Shown: in pieces, positions 6,687 to 10,120 of the stretch
Layout of the letters: each line of letters starts with the position of its first letter
Numbering within the stretch: the first letter of the stretch is position 1
Source of the DNA: JBMYQA01 sp049600855
GTDB lineage: Bacteria > Bacteroidota > Bacteroidia > Cytophagales > Flammeovirgaceae
Length of the DNA stretch: 10,120 nucleotides
Direction: 5' to 3'
Assembly: GCA_049600855.1 (NCBI GenBank)
Contig: JBMYQA010000229.1
Location: 1-10,120, forward strand
The notes under the pieces: generated by a model
Seen by the model: only the letters and a program-made list of their open reading frames with translations
Told to the model about the DNA's origin: nothing
Database searches by the model: none
Translations under genes and position numbers: made by a program

Positions 6687-8477
6687 ATGAAGAACATTCG
6701 CAACTTTTGTATCATCGCCCACATTGACCATGGGAAAAGCACGTTAGCAGACCGTTTATTGGAATTTACCTCTACCGTAAGTGAGCGAGATATGCAAGCT
6801 CAGTTATTGGATGACATGGACTTGGAACGAGAACGCGGCATTACCATTAAGAGTCATGCCGTACAGATGGACTATCTTGCCAAAGATGGGCAAACGTATA
6901 CCTTAAACCTCATTGACACGCCAGGACACGTAGATTTTTCTTATGAAGTATCGCGTTCAATTGCTGCATGTGAGGGCGCTTTACTGATTGTAGATGCCGC
7001 CCAAGGAATTGAAGCCCAAACCATTTCCAACCTCTACTTGGCCATTGATAATGATTTGGAAATTATTCCCGTACTCAACAAAATTGACTTACCAAGTGCC
7101 AATGTAGAGGTCGTTTCTGATGAAGTCATTGACCTCATTGGTTGTGATAAAGAAGACATCATTCTTGCTAGTGCAAAAGAAGGCATTGGCATTCAAGATA
7201 TATTAGAGGCGATTGTTAATCGCATTCCTGCCCCTAAGGGAGATCCTGAGGAACCCTTGCAAGCATTGATTTTTGATTCTGTATTCAATTCCTATCGTGG
7301 TGTAGAGGTCTATTTCCGCGTATTGAATGGTTCAATTAACAAGCGAGACAAAGTAAAGTTTGTAGCGACAGGAAAAGAATATGAAGCGGATGAGATTGGT
7401 GTACTCAAACTCAACCAAGAACCTCGTCAAAGCATTAAAACGGGTGATGTGGGCTACCTCATTTCTGGCATTAAAGTAGCCAAGGAAGTAAAGGTAGGCG
7501 ATACCATTACCCACATTAATAGACCTTGTGCCGAAGCCATTCAGGGGTTTGAAGATGTAAAACCCATGGTATTTGCAGGTATTTATCCAGTAGACACCTC
7601 CGAGTTTGAAGAACTTCGAGCCTCCATGGAGAAGCTACAACTGAACGATGCATCGCTGGTTTGGGAGCCTGAAACTTCGGCTGCCTTGGGCTTTGGCTTC
7701 CGTTGTGGATTTTTAGGCATGTTGCACATGGAAATTGTTCAGGAACGGTTAGAGCGAGAGTTCAATATGACTGTGATTACAACGGTTCCTTCTGTACAAT
7801 ATCATGCCTATACTAAAAAAGAGGAAAAAGTTATTGTTAACGCTCCTTCTGAGCTGCCTGAGGCCACCGTGCTCGATCATGTGGAAGAACCATTCATCAT
7901 GGCACACATCATCACAAAATCTGATTATGTCGGCCCTGTTATTTCCCTATGCATGGATAAGCGAGGAATTATCAAAGATCAAGTCTACTTGACTTCAGAT
8001 CGTGTAGAATTGCGCTTTGAGCTTCCGCTTTCAGAAATTGTATTTGATTTCTTTGACCGCCTCAAAACAATCTCTAAAGGATATGCGTCACTGGATTACG
8101 AACTCATTGGATTCCGTAACTCAAAGCTTGCCAAATTAGACATTCTACTCAACGGCGATTCTGTAGACGCACTTTCGGCGATTGTACACCGAGATAAAGC
8201 CTATGAGTGGGGTAAAAAGATTTGTGAAAAACTGAAGGAACTCATTCCACGCCAGCAGTTTGAAATTGCCGTTCAAGCCGCCATCGGAACGAAAGTAATT
8301 GCCAGAGAAACCATCAAAGCCTTGCGTAAAAATGTAATCGCTAAGTGTTACGGTGGTGACATTTCTCGTAAGCGAAAACTCTTAGAGAAGCAAAAGAAAG
8401 GAAAGAAGCGTATGCGTCAGGTGGGAAGCGTAGAAATCCCTCAAGAAGCGTTTATGGCTGTACTCAAAATTGATTAA
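6687..8477 (+). CDS. lepA: Elongation factor 4 (LepA), ribosome back-translocating GTPase
   Basis: This 596-residue translational GTPase is of standard length. LepA binds the ribosome, can reverse translocation and is linked to 30S biogenesis and stress tolerance. All G motifs are visible: AHIDHGKST (11-19), the ERERGITIKS switch I segment (47-56), DTPGHVDF (77-84), NKID (131-134) and SAKEGIG. Domain II follows, then the LepA-typical ALGFGFRCGFLGMLHMEI and the EF-G-like domain with EPFIMAHIITKSDYVGPV. The family-specific C-terminal domain ends with GDISRKRKLLEKQKKGKKRMRQVGSVEIPQEAFMAVLK, the hallmark separating LepA from EF-G and BipA. The start is set by the AGAGGAG site and conserved KNIRNFCIIAHIDHG beginning. 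It is not next to lepB, its partner in many Proteobacteria, and appears to be transcribed alone. A strong hairpin follows the stop. Confidence 0.98.
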   Translation: MKNIRNFCIIAHIDHGKSTLADRLLEFTSTVSERDMQAQLLDDMDLERERGITIKSHAVQMDYLAKDGQTYTLNLIDTPGHVDFSYEVSRSIAACEGALLIVDAAQGIEAQTISNLYLAIDNDLEIIPVLNKIDLPSANVEVVSDEVIDLIGCDKEDIILASAKEGIGIQDILEAIVNRIPAPKGDPEEPLQALIFDSVFNSYRGVEVYFRVLNGSINKRDKVKFVATGKEYEADEIGVLKLNQEPRQSIKTGDVGYLISGIKVAKEVKVGDTITHINRPCAEAIQGFEDVKPMVFAGIYPVDTSEFEELRASMEKLQLNDASLVWEPETSAALGFGFRCGFLGMLHMEIVQERLEREFNMTVITTVPSVQYHAYTKKEEKVIVNAPSELPEATVLDHVEEPFIMAHIITKSDYVGPVISLCMDKRGIIKDQVYLTSDRVELRFELPLSEIVFDFFDRLKTISKGYASLDYELIGFRNSKLAKLDILLNGDSVDALSAIVHRDKAYEWGKKICEKLKELIPRQQFEIAVQAAIGTKVIARETIKALRKNVIAKCYGGDISRKRKLLEKQKKGKKRMRQVGSVEIPQEAFMAVLKID

Positions 8478-8499
8478 TATACCGACATATACATAACTC

Positions 8500-8541
8500 G
8501 AATAAGCCTAAGCCAACGCATTTGTCGGCTTAGGCTTATTC
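8500..8541. terminator. Bidirectional hairpin terminator between lepA and the amylase gene
   Basis: GAATAAGCCTAAGCC (8500-8514) and GGCTTAGGCTTATTC (8527-8541) form a perfect 15-bp stem around a 12-nt loop. It begins 22 nt after the lepA stop and ends 1 nt from the stop of the convergent amylase gene. The outer pairs are AT-rich, giving TTATTCATTATTC on the plus-strand exit. Its position serves both genes. Confidence 0.75.
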
Positions 8542-8542
8542 A

Positions 8543-9931
8543 TTATTCTAACTCATAGACTTTATATCCCCAAGCAGGTAAAGTGATTTGCCATTCATCT
8601 GTAATGACATGCTCTCCTCCACCAAGTATGTCTTTGTAATTCCCATTTACGCCCAAAACATCAATGTTTTGCGCTTCTTCACTCAAGTTCAACACCACTA
8701 ACACGCGATTTTCACCTTTTTGGCGGGTGAAAGCAAAAACATGTTCATCTTGACCAGTCTTTAAACGGGTAAAATCACCACCAGCTTCTCCATTCCAAAG
8801 TGCAGCGTTACGCTTTTTTAAAGCCAATAACTGCTGGAATAAGTCAAACATCGGATGTTCTTTCCATTCAATCTCATCTTTCTCAAAAAACTTTAACCTT
8901 TTATCCATCCCAGCTTCTTGCCCGCTATAGATGAGTGGCATGCCAGGGAAAGTACAGGCCAATACTGCAAAAGCTTCAGCACCCGCTCCCATGCGTTCAA
9001 ATACAGTTCCATTCCAAGAGTTCTCATCGTGATTGGTGGTGAATAACATGCGGTAATCATCGGGCTTAAATTTACCCATATCTTCTGCCACGTATTTATC
9101 AATTTCCGCTACTGTCTTTTTACCTTGGGCTACCTCATTCATAATGTGATGCAAATGCCAGCCATAAGTCATATCGAAAGCCGCTTTGTGCATGATTGGC
9201 CCTTCGTCTTCTGCCAACATAAATACAGGCTTAATTTTATCTAATTCCACCCTCACGTTATCCCAAAAATCTATGGGCACCATGCCTGCTACATCACAAC
9301 GGTAGCCATCAACATTTGCTTCACGAACCCAAAAAGTTAAGGCATCGGTCATCGCTTTTCTCAAATCCTCATTTTCATAATTCAAATCAGCAACATCGGT
9401 CCAATCAGTTCCTTCGGGAACCATCATATTTCCTGTAGAATCTTTGGTGTAATACTCAGGGTTTTCCTCCATCCATTTATGATCCCATCCCGTGTGATTC
9501 GCTACCCAATCCAAAATTACATACATGCCTAACTCATGTGCTTTATTCACGAATGATTTCAGGTCATCCATCGTTCCAAATTCAGGGTTCACCGCTTTGT
9601 AATCCTGTACAGCATAGTAGCTGCCCATGGAGCCCTTTCTATTTTTTTCACTGATGGGGTAAATCGGCATAAGCCAAAGAATACCAACGCCTAACTCCTT
9701 AATTCTAGGTAAATCTTCTTCTACCTTTTTCAAGGTGCCCTCTTTAGAATATTGCCGAATATTTACTTCATAAATACCCAGATTTTTCGACCAATCGGGA
9801 TGTTGCACACCCACTTTAGGCGCTTCTTTTTTCTCCTTAGCTTTCGTTGTGTCTTTTGCCTGTTGGCAAGCCATGAAACACAAACAGCATAAAAATAGCC
9901 ATGAGGCCAAGCTTTTATTTTTCATTTTCAT
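8543..9931 (-). CDS. Alpha-amylase family (GH13) lipoprotein
   Basis: This 462-residue protein, from the preferred start, would hydrolyse or transglycosylate alpha-glucans or maltodextrins at the cell envelope. The start at 9931 gives MKMKNKSLASWLFLCCLCFMAC, a lipoprotein signal with acylated Cys22. An ATG at 9961 would add ten residues (MLLYMLRITP), and one at 9925 removes two. A charged linker precedes the (beta/alpha)8 barrel. The GH13 regions are present: DWVANH (141-146), GYRCD with nucleophile D213, LAEDE with acid/base E241, and TTNHDEN with H301 and D302. A C-terminal beta domain with VLVVLNLS follows. It is short for a starch enzyme and has no visible carbohydrate-binding module, which suits small oligosaccharides. 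Residues after the Cys (QQAKD) do not clearly settle surface versus periplasmic location. No susC/susD genes lie inside the window. A LacI-type operator candidate lies upstream. Confidence 0.92.
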   Translation of the reverse strand: MKMKNKSLASWLFLCCLCFMACQQAKDTTKAKEKKEAPKVGVQHPDWSKNLGIYEVNIRQYSKEGTLKKVEEDLPRIKELGVGILWLMPIYPISEKNRKGSMGSYYAVQDYKAVNPEFGTMDDLKSFVNKAHELGMYVILDWVANHTGWDHKWMEENPEYYTKDSTGNMMVPEGTDWTDVADLNYENEDLRKAMTDALTFWVREANVDGYRCDVAGMVPIDFWDNVRVELDKIKPVFMLAEDEGPIMHKAAFDMTYGWHLHHIMNEVAQGKKTVAEIDKYVAEDMGKFKPDDYRMLFTTNHDENSWNGTVFERMGAGAEAFAVLACTFPGMPLIYSGQEAGMDKRLKFFEKDEIEWKEHPMFDLFQQLLALKKRNAALWNGEAGGDFTRLKTGQDEHVFAFTRQKGENRVLVVLNLSEEAQNIDVLGVNGNYKDILGGGEHVITDEWQITLPAWGYKVYELE

Positions 9932-9948
9932 AGGGGTTATTCGTAACA

Positions 9949-9972
9949 TATAAAGGAGCATTCACCTTTATA
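9949..9972. repeat. Inverted repeat in the amylase leader
   Basis: TATAAAGG (9949-9956) and CCTTTATA (9965-9972) are perfect 8-bp arms around 8 nt. The repeat lies 18-41 nt upstream of the preferred amylase start and covers the alternative ATG at 9961. As mRNA it could fold into a hairpin near the start; as DNA it could be a dimeric binding site. Its role is unknown. Confidence 0.4.
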
Positions 9973-10044
9973 CTAACTAGCATTAGGAAATGAAATTTGC
10001 TAAGGATTCCACCTAAAACCAACTTAACTCCCTCTTTTTCAGAA

Positions 10045-10056
10045 GAAAACGTTTGC
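10045..10056. promoter_or_regulatory. LacI-family-like operator upstream of the amylase gene
   Basis: GAAAACGTTTGC is a near-perfect palindrome centred on CG (five of six base pairs match; core AAACGTTT). LacI/GalR-family proteins bind such even, CG-centred operators, and members of that family control maltose and starch genes in many bacteria. It sits about 115 nt before the amylase start. No regulator gene is in the window, and no clear Bacteroidota promoter could be placed next to it. Confidence 0.4.
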
Positions 10057-10120
10057 AATTCAGCTAAGTGGATTGATTTTAAAGCCTTTTATCAAAATTA
10101 ACTTCAACATAACTAACGAA

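Noticed and set aside
6549..6731. 60-residue minus-strand frame across the lepA leader
   Set aside because: It overlaps the lepA promoter, Shine-Dalgarno and first codons and has no motif, so it is not a credible gene.
8893..9102. 69-residue minus-strand frame inside the amylase gene
   Set aside because: It overlaps the GH13 catalytic region in another frame and has no independent support.

Overview
The window is AT-rich DNA from a member of the Bacteroidota, probably a Cytophagales- or Saprospirales-like lineage (the phylum is fairly secure, the order is a guess). The evidence is: TAnnTTTG-type -7 promoter elements upstream of two genes, near absence of Shine-Dalgarno sequences, a TonB-dependent receptor with a short plug leader, a TPR/coiled-coil/SpoIIE phosphatase of the architecture common in that phylum, and a lipoprotein alpha-amylase.

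Layout. From the left, a TonB-dependent outer-membrane receptor (100-2244, +) is followed in the same direction, with no terminator, by a large membrane-anchored TPR-coiled coil-SpoIIE phosphatase (2293-4677, +). This pair looks like one transcription unit. An 18-nt perfect palindrome lies just upstream of the receptor gene. An FAD-dependent DAO-family oxidoreductase (4682-5743, -) converges on the phosphatase gene with only 4 nt between the stop codons. The 333-nt gap to the next, divergent gene contains a 160-nt non-coding element with imperfect 48-nt terminal inverted repeats and TTA direct repeats at both edges. I read it as a miniature transposable element (MITE). Next come a small gamma-glutamylcyclotransferase/AIG2-fold protein whose expected catalytic glutamate appears to be replaced (6077-6523, +), with its own promoter and hairpin terminator, and then lepA (6687-8477, +) with a recognisable promoter and an unusually good Shine-Dalgarno. 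A perfect 15-bp-stem hairpin separates lepA from the convergent alpha-amylase lipoprotein gene (8543-9931, -). The right edge (about 160 nt) is non-coding and holds a LacI-family-like operator and an inverted repeat upstream of the amylase.

How the genes relate. Only the receptor/phosphatase pair suggests functional coupling, by position alone: an outer-membrane uptake or sensing protein next to an inner-membrane signalling phosphatase. The other genes look like independent units: redox enzyme, small fold protein, translation factor, and alpha-glucan degradation with possible LacI-type control. I see no defence system, CRISPR array, RNA gene or phage. The most interesting items are the MITE-like element, the degenerate active site of the AIG2-fold protein, and the palindromes ahead of the receptor and amylase genes.
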